A DNA stretch of 38,723 bases. Origin: Candidatus Melainabacteria bacterium. GTDB lineage: Bacteria > Cyanobacteriota > Vampirovibrionia > Obscuribacterales > Obscuribacteraceae. Shown in pieces: positions 15,194 through 22,136 of the stretch. The translations under genes were made by a program, and so were the position numbers. Every line of letters starts with the position of its first letter. Positions within the stretch are counted from its first letter, which is position 1. The notes below the pieces were generated by a model that worked only from the letters and a program-made list of their open reading frames with translations, did not search any database and had not been told where the DNA came from. Where the stretch lies: the NCBI GenBank assembly GCA_016212515.1, contig JACRFZ010000049.1, positions 1 through 38,723 on the forward strand, given 5' to 3'.

Positions 15194-15739
15194 ATGGAAA
15201 ATCTCGCGGGTTCCGTTTTTTACGCCGGTGATGCTCTCAATGCTGACCCTGTCTTCGGTGGTTCCGTCATACTCATGATCAATGAGACCATGGGTGTCAA
15301 TCTCTGCGGCACGATCTTCAGCATCCCCAATTTTGACTTGCAATTGCAGGATGGCGGACCACTTGCTGCTCCCTACATTTTTGCCATTTTTGACAATGGC
15401 GATGATTTGACCGTGCTGCATCCAATCGGCGACTCGGGTTACTCTCTCAGACCTGTGACAGTTGATGACGGCAAAATTGCGCCCGTCTTCGAGCCTTCCA
15501 AGGGCTTCTTGACTGTGGGCTATGCCGGTTGGGGTGCGGGACAGTTTCAGGAAGAACTGGACTTTGGTGCCTGGCTTCCTGCTCAGTGCAGTCTGCGGGA
15601 GCTTATGGCCGTGCCGCCCCACCTGCGATATTCGAAGGCAGCCGGTGAGGCTCAAGAAGGAGACCTCGAAGAAGCTCCGCAACCGATAGTTTTGAATCTT
15701 GAGCTTGTGGCGATAGTGACCGTTGAAAGCGACAAATAA
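15194..15739 (+). CDS. AlgH/YqgE (UPF0301) family protein
   Basis: The 181-residue product matches the AlgH/YqgE fold in length and landmarks. These are a Leu-Ala-Gly N-terminus with Asp-Pro-x-Phe then Ser-Val-x-Leu (residues 4-28), a Gly-Gly-Pro followed by a Leu-His segment (about 54-77), and the hallmark GYAGWGAGQ (109-117) followed by Glu-Glu-Leu and Gly-x-Trp-Leu. The biochemical role of this family is not settled; in Pseudomonas it was named as an alginate regulator. I start at 15194 (GGAG about 12 bases upstream); ATG 15176 is possible. It sits 24 bases before the kinase-like gene and is probably co-transcribed with it. Confidence 0.8.
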   Translation: MENLAGSVFYAGDALNADPVFGGSVILMINETMGVNLCGTIFSIPNFDLQLQDGGPLAAPYIFAIFDNGDDLTVLHPIGDSGYSLRPVTVDDGKIAPVFEPSKGFLTVGYAGWGAGQFQEELDFGAWLPAQCSLRELMAVPPHLRYSKAAGEAQEGDLEEAPQPIVLNLELVAIVTVESDK

Positions 15740-15763
15740 TTTGAACTTTGGGAGGCTTTGACC

Positions 15764-16555
15764 ATGCTCTCTGAACTGGAGCGGTTGTTTCTATCTGGTG
15801 AGATTGTTTATCACGCAGGCCGTCAGGATGCTTCGGCTGGTTCTTGTGGTCTCAGATCGGCCGTTGTTAAAGGCAGTGCGGATGATAGTCAACCCCTCTC
15901 TGTGCGAGTGCTGGTTCGAACTGCTAAGGAGCCGCGCTGCAGCCATGAATTGACCGGCTACAGGTTGCACCGTATCGGACCCTTCGATACCTGCTTTCCT
16001 GTGACGGTTCTGCGAGCGGACGGCTTACTTGTGCAGGAGCGTATCGGCAAGGCCGTTTTTGACCGGGCCCATCTTCTCGACTTGAGAAACAAGGGGAGGG
16101 ACGCCGTCAAGCCTTTGCACATGTGGCGTGATCGACATATCAACGAATCTAGCAGCTTTCAATACTACCTGGAGAATAACAGCGTCTTTCAAGACCAGAT
16201 GGAGCAAGCGCACGTGGAAAGGATCATCTGGGGTAGCTTTGACTCTCGGGCCAGCAACTTTGCCGTGCGCGTAAGCTCAGGGCAGCCGCGTGTGGCAGTA
16301 ATCGACCTCGGCAAGGCCTTTCCGGTCGAGCGACAATTGCCGCCGCCCAAGATCAGATACTTCAAAGGCCTTGCTCTTAAGCCGTCCACGCTTAAGAAGA
16401 TTGCTGCTTATGCTGAAGTGCTCGGCACGGAAAGTCTCTCTGCTGAGGCCGTTGAAAGCCTTTCGCCGGCGCAGATGGCGGCTATGAATTATCGACTGGA
16501 CTGGCTTCTCAAATACAAGAGGTTGCCACCAGTTGAATTTGCCTCGGCGGCTTAG
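15764..16555 (+). CDS. Possible PI3K/HipA-like kinase-fold protein
   Basis: GGAGG at 15751-15755 supports the ATG at 15764; the product is 263 residues. The C-terminal half resembles the catalytic core of PI3/4-kinase-like and HipA-like kinases. It has a catalytic-loop-like Trp-Gly-Ser-Phe-Asp160-Ser-Arg-x-Ser-Asn165, then about 15 residues later an Ile-Asp181-Leu-Gly-Lys segment in the place of the metal-binding Asp motif. The N-terminal lobe is less clear, with candidate Glu62 and a beta-rich start. This is a pattern judgement, not a confirmed homology. Its substrate is unknown. Confidence 0.45.
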   Translation: MLSELERLFLSGEIVYHAGRQDASAGSCGLRSAVVKGSADDSQPLSVRVLVRTAKEPRCSHELTGYRLHRIGPFDTCFPVTVLRADGLLVQERIGKAVFDRAHLLDLRNKGRDAVKPLHMWRDRHINESSSFQYYLENNSVFQDQMEQAHVERIIWGSFDSRASNFAVRVSSGQPRVAVIDLGKAFPVERQLPPPKIRYFKGLALKPSTLKKIAAYAEVLGTESLSAEAVESLSPAQMAAMNYRLDWLLKYKRLPPVEFASAA

Positions 16556-16602
16556 CTAAGTGGCTGGGGTGCTCACAAAATTATGAAATCGGGGGAAAGA
16601 AA

Positions 16603-16965
16603 ATGAATGGTTGTGTTTACAATATTGATTGGTCTTCAACTGAGCCGGTAATTGCTTTTGCCGGCAGGCAGTGGTTTATGCGTGAGGTGGACGGCGGCAC
16701 AAGTTGGGTCACCCATGAGGGCGACCGCATAGCGGTTGAGAAGGGGCTGCCTTACGTTCTGAATGGCAATACCTTACTAAGTACCGAGCGCGCTTGTGGA
16801 ATACTGGAGATGTTTCAGTACGTGTCAAAGAGTCGATCGTTGATGCGCTTCTTCTACCGGAATCTCAAGCAAGTTGAAACTGCCGCTGATATCGAGGCAT
16901 TGTTGATTCAGGAGGAGGAAGCATACATTGAGGAAACTCAGGATTATACTGGTTTTGCTTGCTAA
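16603..16965 (+). CDS. Hypothetical protein, 120 aa
   Basis: A GGGGGAAAG just before the ATG at 16603 gives a confident start. The soluble product has a beta-rich N-terminal half with several Trp and Gly residues and an acidic helical C-terminal third (Glu-rich around residues 93-112). No family is recognised. It lies between the kinase-like gene and the methyltransferase gene, with short gaps on both sides. Confidence 0.7.
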   Translation: MNGCVYNIDWSSTEPVIAFAGRQWFMREVDGGTSWVTHEGDRIAVEKGLPYVLNGNTLLSTERACGILEMFQYVSKSRSLMRFFYRNLKQVETAADIEALLIQEEEAYIEETQDYTGFAC

Positions 16966-16975
16966 CATTTGGGAC

Positions 16976-17689
16976 ATGACAATGAAAGAAATTTTGACTC
17001 ATCAGGATTTTCAAATTTTGCACACGAATATGCAAAATAACCCTGATTCTCTGGAAAGGGGGCAGCCCGGCTTAGAGTGGTCCCGTTTTTTCAACGGTGC
17101 CAAACCTTGTTTCTCCGAGTGTCAGACTCTGCTCATGTGCCTTCAGCAGGCTGATTTGCAGAAAGGTTTGATTCTTGAGCTTGGTACCTATCTGGGTCGC
17201 ACCGCCAATGCCATCGGCGTCATGCTAAGCGCCTTGTCGCCTGGTTCAGTTCTCTATACCTTCGATTCTTTCTCCGGTTTGCCTGAGACCTGGCGTCCGG
17301 ATTTCCCCGCCGGTACTTTTGCTTTGCCGGAATCGGAAAGACCCAAGCTGCTGCCCAATGTCAGGCAGGTCCTGGGAACTTTTGCCGAGTCCTTGCCTGC
17401 CTTCCTTTCTCAAGTTGAAGGCTGTGAGGGTGGCAGAGAGCCAACTCCCATTTCCTTCTTGCACATTGATTGCGACCTTTACTCAAGCACTAAAGAGGCA
17501 CTGCAGTTGCTGACCGGGCGGATTGTCCCTGGTACGGTCTTGCTCTTTGATGAGTTCTACAAATATCCCGGTTGGGAGAATGGTGAGTATAAGGCTTTCA
17601 TGGAACTGGTCAAGCAGAATAATTGGCGCTACCGCTTTCTTTGTCGGAATGTCTATCATGAGGCGGTGGGTGTCCAGATAATTCATTAG
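16976..17689 (+). CDS. TylF-type class I SAM-dependent methyltransferase
   Basis: The 237-residue protein has motif I as Glu68-Leu-Gly-Thr-Tyr-Leu-Gly. A Phe-Asp-Ser-Phe-Ser-Gly-Leu-Pro-Glu segment (about 96-104) is typical of macrocin O-methyltransferase-like proteins. A metal-site-like His-Ile-Asp165-Cys-Asp167 then Leu-Tyr-Ser-Ser-Thr, and a Phe-Asp192-Glu-Phe-Tyr strand, follow. Family members methylate sugar hydroxyls of secondary metabolites or related small molecules; the substrate here is unknown. I chose ATG 16976 over a TTG at 16928 that runs back into the upstream gene. A terminator follows the stop. Confidence 0.8.
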   Translation: MTMKEILTHQDFQILHTNMQNNPDSLERGQPGLEWSRFFNGAKPCFSECQTLLMCLQQADLQKGLILELGTYLGRTANAIGVMLSALSPGSVLYTFDSFSGLPETWRPDFPAGTFALPESERPKLLPNVRQVLGTFAESLPAFLSQVEGCEGGREPTPISFLHIDCDLYSSTKEALQLLTGRIVPGTVLLFDEFYKYPGWENGEYKAFMELVKQNNWRYRFLCRNVYHEAVGVQIIH

Positions 17690-17710
17690 GAGCTCTCAGG
17701 GCTTCAGTGG

Positions 17711-17740
17711 GGGCACGTCTTCGCGGACGTCCCTCTTTTT
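17711..17740 (+). terminator. Rho-independent terminator
   Basis: A GC-rich stem (GGGcACGTC with GACGTCCC, one bulge) is followed by CTTTTTG. It ends the transcript carrying the methyltransferase. No palindromic TAGACCGGTCGG element follows this one. Confidence 0.7.
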
Positions 17741-17787
17741 GTTTCTAGCGCTTTCGGAACTTTAGATAATTAGTTGAGTGTTCGATT

Positions 17788-18840
17788 ATGAGTCAGTCTA
17801 AGTCTCTTGTATTAGCTTATGGAAACAGTGCCGGTTGGGATTTTCAGGCACTGCGCGCCGTGTTTCAACTTTGTGATATGGCCTCTATCGACCCTACCAT
17901 CATCTGCGATGAGCGTATGGCTGAGGTGATTTCCTTGAATCGCGCCTACAAGCTCGTAACGGTTCCCAATCGGGCCGCTGTATCCGACGAAATGATGCAG
18001 AGTGTTGCCCTTGAATGCGGCGAGTCTCTCGTGGAATTGCTGCGCTTTTCACAGGTGGCGAATTTACTCCAGAGCAGGTTCAATATACCGGCTGGTCCTT
18101 GCGGCAGACCCTTCCCCATCAGGAGCGCCTATCTTAATCCCTTAAGAGGGCAGAAGGTCTCCTATTTCGAGCAACTGAACGCCATTGCCGGCGAGGTTAA
18201 GGAGTCCTTCGGCGACAGCTTCAATGCCGTGTTTGTTGTGGTTTGCTACGACAAGCCCCGTTCAGATAGTGCCTTGACGGAGTCGGAGCAATATCTGGAG
18301 GGGCGTCGCCAGAGCCTTTTGATCGATGATATAGCTCTCGTTTGTGCCGACTTGCAGAAGAAGGCTCTCAGTAAGAACCGTGGTCTTTTCCCCGTCTTTC
18401 TCAGTTTTCAGTACGGAGACATTGACTTGGAGAGCGCCCGTGCGGAAGAGGCATCGAGCCGGCAAGGCTGCCCTTACGGCATCAAGTTCCTCAAGTTTCT
18501 TGATTTGAATAACGGCTTCAGTCAGCAAGTGGCGGCCCTCAGCGCCATCAAAGATCGCGCTATGGTTCATGGTCTGCCCTCTCTTTCCTTCGGCAACGCT
18601 TCCACCTATTTGCACCTAATTGGAACTGTGGGCTACTTCGACCATTCGGTAGTTGCCCTTCATGCCTATCCAATTGCGGATGCCCTCAAGGATGACCGCC
18701 GCTACTGGCTTGAGCTTAACGACCTGATCGGTGGTTACCATGTCTATCAGCAAGAGACACCCGGAGACTGGGGGGCTGTCTTTTCAGCTTGCAGCGAAAA
18801 GCTTTCCGCCCTGCTTGCTCTTGAAGGGGGTTGCATCTAG
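17788..18840 (+). CDS. Hypothetical protein, 350 aa
   Basis: A soluble, mixed alpha/beta protein beginning Leu-Val-Leu-Ala-Tyr-Gly-Asn-Ser-Ala-Gly. Features include a Val-Val-Val-Cys-Tyr-Asp strand near residue 155, a Phe-Leu-Ser-Phe-Gln-Tyr-Gly-Asp segment near 210, and a Gly-Asn-Ala-Ser-Thr-Tyr-Leu-His segment near 270. The alternation suggests a Rossmann-like enzyme, but I can name neither fold nor family. It follows a terminator, so it probably has its own promoter in 17741-17787. Confidence 0.7.
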   Translation: MSQSKSLVLAYGNSAGWDFQALRAVFQLCDMASIDPTIICDERMAEVISLNRAYKLVTVPNRAAVSDEMMQSVALECGESLVELLRFSQVANLLQSRFNIPAGPCGRPFPIRSAYLNPLRGQKVSYFEQLNAIAGEVKESFGDSFNAVFVVVCYDKPRSDSALTESEQYLEGRRQSLLIDDIALVCADLQKKALSKNRGLFPVFLSFQYGDIDLESARAEEASSRQGCPYGIKFLKFLDLNNGFSQQVAALSAIKDRAMVHGLPSLSFGNASTYLHLIGTVGYFDHSVVALHAYPIADALKDDRRYWLELNDLIGGYHVYQQETPGDWGAVFSACSEKLSALLALEGGCI

Positions 18841-18901
18841 CAGACGTGCTATAGCCGTCTATCCATTTCCAGTAAACACACTTGAATTTTGGAGAATCAC
18901 C

Positions 18902-19270
18902 ATGTTAGGTTTTGGCAAAAAGAAAGATTCCGCTCCTAAAGTTGCTCTTCCCGATCCTTCCGAAGTGCGCAAAAATCTTGAAACGGCAATCAAAGCTGCT
19001 CATGTTGACCTTTTGCAGTTGGCTACTGCCGGTGCGCTTTCCGACACTACCCGCGACGAAATTATCGACCTGTTGATGCAAGCTGCCGCCCACCTCGGCG
19101 CCCCTCACTGGATGGTCAGTACTCAGCGCATCATTGGTAAGGGTGATTGGCGGGAGCATTACCAGCAAGGGCTGGCACTCGTGGAGCAAGCCAAAGAAGT
19201 GCTTTCTGCGGTTGGTGATTTGCAGCCAAAGAGTCTGCGCCTAATTGATCTTGGGGAAGTGAAGCCCTAG
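18902..19270 (+). CDS. Hypothetical helical protein, 122 aa
   Basis: Started at ATG 18902, which follows GGAGA. A short basic leader (Gly-Phe-Gly-Lys-Lys-Lys) precedes an all-helical domain with Asp/Glu-rich helices and a Trp-Met-Val segment near residue 70. The Gly-Phe-x-Lys leader and helical build loosely recall TerB-like or small Ter-associated proteins, but the TerB acidic motifs are absent. It is the last plus-strand gene before the converging Ter cluster and ends in a strong terminator. Confidence 0.65.
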   Translation: MLGFGKKKDSAPKVALPDPSEVRKNLETAIKAAHVDLLQLATAGALSDTTRDEIIDLLMQAAAHLGAPHWMVSTQRIIGKGDWREHYQQGLALVEQAKEVLSAVGDLQPKSLRLIDLGEVKP

Positions 19271-19363
19271 CTTGATTCTGCAGCCCCTTCACTTGCGGAT
19301 TGATGCGACCAGGCAGTGGCTTGAAATTTAAGTTCGAGCCACTGTCTATCTGAGCATGCAGCA

Positions 19364-19409
19364 GGGAAAGCGCCCCGACTTGGGCAGGGTCGCTTTCCTC
19401 TTTTTTTTT
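19364..19409 (+). terminator. Strong rho-independent terminator
   Basis: GGAAAGCG and CGCTTTCC pair at the base of a long hairpin and a nine-T run follows at 19401-19409. Palindromic element copy 3 begins 11 bases later. Confidence 0.85.
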
Positions 19410-19420
19410 GAGAGCAATAG

Positions 19421-19432
19421 TAGACCGGTCGG
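19421..19432 (+). repeat. TAGACCGGTCGG element, copy 3
   Basis: The clearest copy: 11 bases after the plus-strand T-run and 12 bases before the A-run (19445-19451) of the opposing minus-strand terminator, so it is almost exactly centred between two converging terminators. Confidence 0.8.
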
Positions 19433-19444
19433 TTAGTAGTACTC

Positions 19445-19482
19445 AAAAAAATGAGGGTGTGGCTAAAAGCGAGAGCCACACC
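19445..19482 (-). terminator. Rho-independent terminator of the Ter-cluster transcript
   Basis: On the minus strand GGTGTGGCT and AGCCACACC pair around a nine-base loop and are followed by CTCA then a seven-T run. It would end the long minus-strand transcript that finishes with the gene at 19554-19787. Confidence 0.8.
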
Positions 19483-19553
19483 AAATTTAAGTGAGCAGAT
19501 TTTAGTTTCTTGTTGAGTAATGCACCGCCGCGCCTACTGAGGCAGGCGAGTCC

Positions 19554-19787
19554 CTACGCGACGTTGTCCGGCAGTCGTTCCAGCGTGGTTTCTTCTTGCT
19601 CAAGAGAGAGCGTCTGCCCAACTTCGGCGCGGTGGAAGAACTCGTGAATGCGACCGGTAAATTGCGATTGGCGCAGGGGTCCGTTCAGCAGTTCCAGGAC
19701 GGTGCCTGTTTGTTCGCCGTCTTTGGTTTTGCATTGGAAGAGGCGTGATGCCGGAATGTTTTCGATTGAAAGTCCTTCAATAATCAT
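19554..19787 (-). CDS. Small hypothetical protein, 77 aa
   Basis: I start at ATG 19787; longer readings run through the upstream small membrane gene in another frame. The product is soluble with a beta-like N-terminus and a Glu-rich C-terminal helix, and contains a single Cys. The ribosome binding site is weak. It appears to be the terminal gene of the Ter-associated operon. No family is recognised. Confidence 0.55.
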   Translation of the reverse strand: MIIEGLSIENIPASRLFQCKTKDGEQTGTVLELLNGPLRQSQFTGRIHEFFHRAEVGQTLSLEQEETTLERLPDNVA

Positions 19788-19885
19788 GGTAGTGAGTTTT
19801 CTTTGAAGTGTGGATGGGCTCAGGCGGAGATATAGCAGTAGAGACCCGAGCCCGCAGGTAGGGTCTCTACGCAAAATTCTCCTGC

Positions 19886-20065
19886 CTATGGGTAGGGGCG
19901 GCTGAAAAGAAAGAGACTGAGCCAGAGGCAAGCAATTAGCAAGACCACTGATCCTCCAACAGATGCTAGGGAGTTTGAACCTGAGCGAAAGAAGATCAGG
20001 CTGCATAGAACAGTAGCCAGGAAGAGGAGCAGCATTACTTCTGAGTTTAGAATTAGTGCTTCCAC
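19886..20065 (-). CDS. Small membrane protein, 59 aa, GTG start
   Basis: A GGAGG overlapping the last codons of the acyltransferase gene lies seven bases before a GTG at 20065. The frame encodes 59 residues with two transmembrane helices (about 11-27 and 34-54) and a Ser-Arg-Pro-Tyr-Pro end. The GTG is three bases after the acyltransferase stop codon, an arrangement typical of translational coupling. It may be a partner of the acyltransferase (inference). No family is recognised. Confidence 0.6.
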   Translation of the reverse strand: MEALILNSEVMLLLFLATVLCSLIFFRSGSNSLASVGGSVVLLIACLWLSLFLFSRPYP

Positions 20066-20068
20066 AAA

Positions 20069-20944
20069 TTAGACCTCCATAGTTTTGGATGCTTCATCAA
20101 GGTTTTCGAGCAGGCGACACTGCGCCGTGATGGAGTTAAAGATGATCTCGGTCACCGCCTCTCTCTCGTATGAGTCAGGCAAAACGGGTTTGCCGATGGA
20201 TACAACGGCTCCATAGGTGGTTATGCCGAACCAGCGCCGCTTCCAGCCGTAGAGAAGGCGCTCCTGAAGACTCTGAGGACCTGTACTCTGGAACTGGTAG
20301 TTAATGCATACCGGTAGAAGGTAAACTGGTTTAGCGGCTGCACCATTTTGATTGACTTTCTTGAGTACGAGTGCGACGCCGTCTTGCAGTTGCTCACGCT
20401 TGAGAGCGCCTTCCCTCACCAGTCTGCCCTGGGGAAAGACCACCAGCGATATATTCGGCTCTTCAGTGAGGGCTCGAATAGATAACCGCAAGGAGGCTGT
20501 TTTGTGACTGTCCTGATGCACGGCAATGACACCGGCCAGGGCGGCTAGCGGTGCGCGAAAGTCTGTTAGCTCGGTCTGCGACATGAGTCCCCGCATGGGG
20601 AGGGTCCCCAGGGCTGCCGGTAGGGTGACCGCATCGTGCTGAATCTGATGATTGGCCACAATTAGGTAGCGCTCTTGCGGGTTAAGGTTTTCTCTTCCCA
20701 GCACAGTCAGCTTGCCCACTTTCAGGAAGACAAGCAGGCGACAGAGTTGAAAGCGGAGTCGGTTGGCAAATACCCCGGGAGTAGGACTTAGATGGGTGGG
20801 ATTGGTTTGTAGAAGTTTTCCTTCTTTTCGCCAGTAAAGGAAAACCCGGGTGCCCAGTGCCAGGGCGCCTAGCTTTAAGAAGAGCCATAGCGCCAGGGCA
20901 CCGCCGGCGATAATGAGAGTGGACGGTTCAAAGATGATTTCCAT
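20069..20944 (-). CDS. PlsC-type acyltransferase
   Basis: The 291-residue protein has an N-terminal hydrophobic segment (about 8-34) and the glycerolipid acyltransferase motifs. Block I is Asn98-His99-x4-Asp104, and block III is Phe170-Pro-Gln-Gly-Arg174 in place of the usual FPEGTR. Family members transfer an acyl chain to a lysophospholipid or related acceptor at the membrane. The Glu-to-Gln change in block III is unusual and may alter substrate. It sits directly downstream of the HpcH/HpaI gene in the Ter operon, so membrane-lipid modification may be part of the response (inference). Confidence 0.8.
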   Translation of the reverse strand: MEIIFEPSTLIIAGGALALWLFLKLGALALGTRVFLYWRKEGKLLQTNPTHLSPTPGVFANRLRFQLCRLLVFLKVGKLTVLGRENLNPQERYLIVANHQIQHDAVTLPAALGTLPMRGLMSQTELTDFRAPLAALAGVIAVHQDSHKTASLRLSIRALTEEPNISLVVFPQGRLVREGALKREQLQDGVALVLKKVNQNGAAAKPVYLLPVCINYQFQSTGPQSLQERLLYGWKRRWFGITTYGAVVSIGKPVLPDSYEREAVTEIIFNSITAQCRLLENLDEASKTMEV

Positions 20945-20970
20945 AGGTTTCCGGCAGATTGATAAAAGGG

Positions 20971-21014
20971 CGCATGGGTAGACCTCTGAACTGGTCGTTT
21001 GGTGTGCCCATGCG
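20971..21014 (-). terminator. Possible partial terminator between operon genes
   Basis: CGCATGGG and CCCATGCG pair across about 25 bases on the minus strand and are followed by CCC and TTTT. It could reduce expression of the acyltransferase and later genes. Confidence 0.45.
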
Positions 21015-21025
21015 TTTCCCTTTGG

Positions 21026-22123
21026 TTATTTGATCTGGAGCGATTCGGAGAGTTGGAGAACCTCCAGATAGCTGGCCACTGGCGCTGCAGCGAGTCGGTC
21101 CGGACTGCCTGGTTCCCAGTGCTGTGACCAGGTCAGATTGAGATGTTTGTATTTCAGTTCGATTTGCAGGTCATGGCTTCTGGCGCTGCTGCCGGGGGCG
21201 GTGACTTCTCCGCCGCTCAGACCGAAGCGTACAACTCTGGCAAAGATGCGCTTGGCCCATTCGATCTGGGTGACCGGTTCGACCATCTCTCCAAAGAGTT
21301 TGAAGACTCCCGGTGCATCGGGGGCGAGGATAGCCAGGGCCCGCAGCAGGTCTTTGATGGACACTGCGTAGCCTGCTTCGATTACTTCGATTTGCCGGGG
21401 ATGGATAGCCAGTTTGCTGAACATACCGCGCTTGGTATCGAGTTCTACTTCCCGACTTAGAACTGCCTCAAGCTCCTCTCCGAAGCCGCGGTAGATAGTA
21501 CCGGAGACTTTGTAGCCGGCGGGGGTGAAGGCCAGGACGATATTGTCGATGACGCCGGCGATGACGGTATCGTAGATGGTATCCTCGATGTCCGGTTGGA
21601 TACGCAGCAGTTTGAGCAGATCCATTGCGCCGATAAGAATGCACTGAATGCGCGGTCCATAGAGATTGTTGCCATCCAGGATGTCGCGCAGGCGCAGCAG
21701 CTTATCGGTTGAGAAAGTTTCCATCGTCTCCAAAATTGGCATGATGGCGAAGTGCGACTGGCGCGGCAGGCGCTTGAAATAGTCTTTGACATTGGTGGTA
21801 TCAAGCTTTGGCAAGACAAAGCCGTGAATTCTCTCGATCCCCGGCATTTGTACAAGTGCCGAGAGATTGGAGGCATCCCTTGCCCGCACATACACTTGCA
21901 CTGTGCTATCAGTCCAAAATTCCGGTAGAGCCCGGCGCAGATTTTCCATGCCCAGAGGTACGTCTTCCGCCTTGACCGAGTCTTCCAGGTCGAAGATGAC
22001 GGTGCGCAGGTTCGGGAATTTTTGCCCGTTGGCAATTTGAATCAGGGCCGGAGCGCCTTTTTCTAGTGTAGTGGGAACGAACAACATTCCGCCCAGAGAG
22101 GGCATCAAACGGTGGTCCATCAT
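21026..22123 (-). CDS. HpcH/HpaI aldolase / citrate lyase (CitE-like) family protein
   Basis: The 365-residue protein has the CitE-type landmarks: Asp-Leu-Glu-Asp-Ser-Val (45-50), an Arg-containing strand near 80, Leu-Glu132-Thr, Asp168 in a Gly-Ala-Met-Asp segment, and Lys-Leu-Ala-Ile-His-Pro-Arg-Gln (237-244). These place Mg2+ and substrate carboxylates in C-C bond lyases of this superfamily. In published analyses of Ter systems an HpcH/HpaI lyase is part of a proposed metabolite-producing module together with PRTase and HAD enzymes, as here. The stop of the upstream StiP gene is 13 bases away. Confidence 0.85.
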   Translation of the reverse strand: MMDHRLMPSLGGMLFVPTTLEKGAPALIQIANGQKFPNLRTVIFDLEDSVKAEDVPLGMENLRRALPEFWTDSTVQVYVRARDASNLSALVQMPGIERIHGFVLPKLDTTNVKDYFKRLPRQSHFAIMPILETMETFSTDKLLRLRDILDGNNLYGPRIQCILIGAMDLLKLLRIQPDIEDTIYDTVIAGVIDNIVLAFTPAGYKVSGTIYRGFGEELEAVLSREVELDTKRGMFSKLAIHPRQIEVIEAGYAVSIKDLLRALAILAPDAPGVFKLFGEMVEPVTQIEWAKRIFARVVRFGLSGGEVTAPGSSARSHDLQIELKYKHLNLTWSQHWEPGSPDRLAAAPVASYLEVLQLSESLQIK

Positions 22124-22136
22124 AAAGTTTTTCCGT

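Noticed and set aside
15068..15682. A 204-codon minus-strand frame opposite the AlgH-like gene
   Set aside because: The AlgH family signature on the plus strand is decisive. The minus frame has no motif or ribosome binding site.
21457..22035. A 192-codon minus-strand frame within the HpcH/HpaI gene
   Set aside because: It is a same-strand alternative frame of the HpcH/HpaI gene, which has full family motifs. The frame is Cys/Trp/Ser-rich in the way shadows are.
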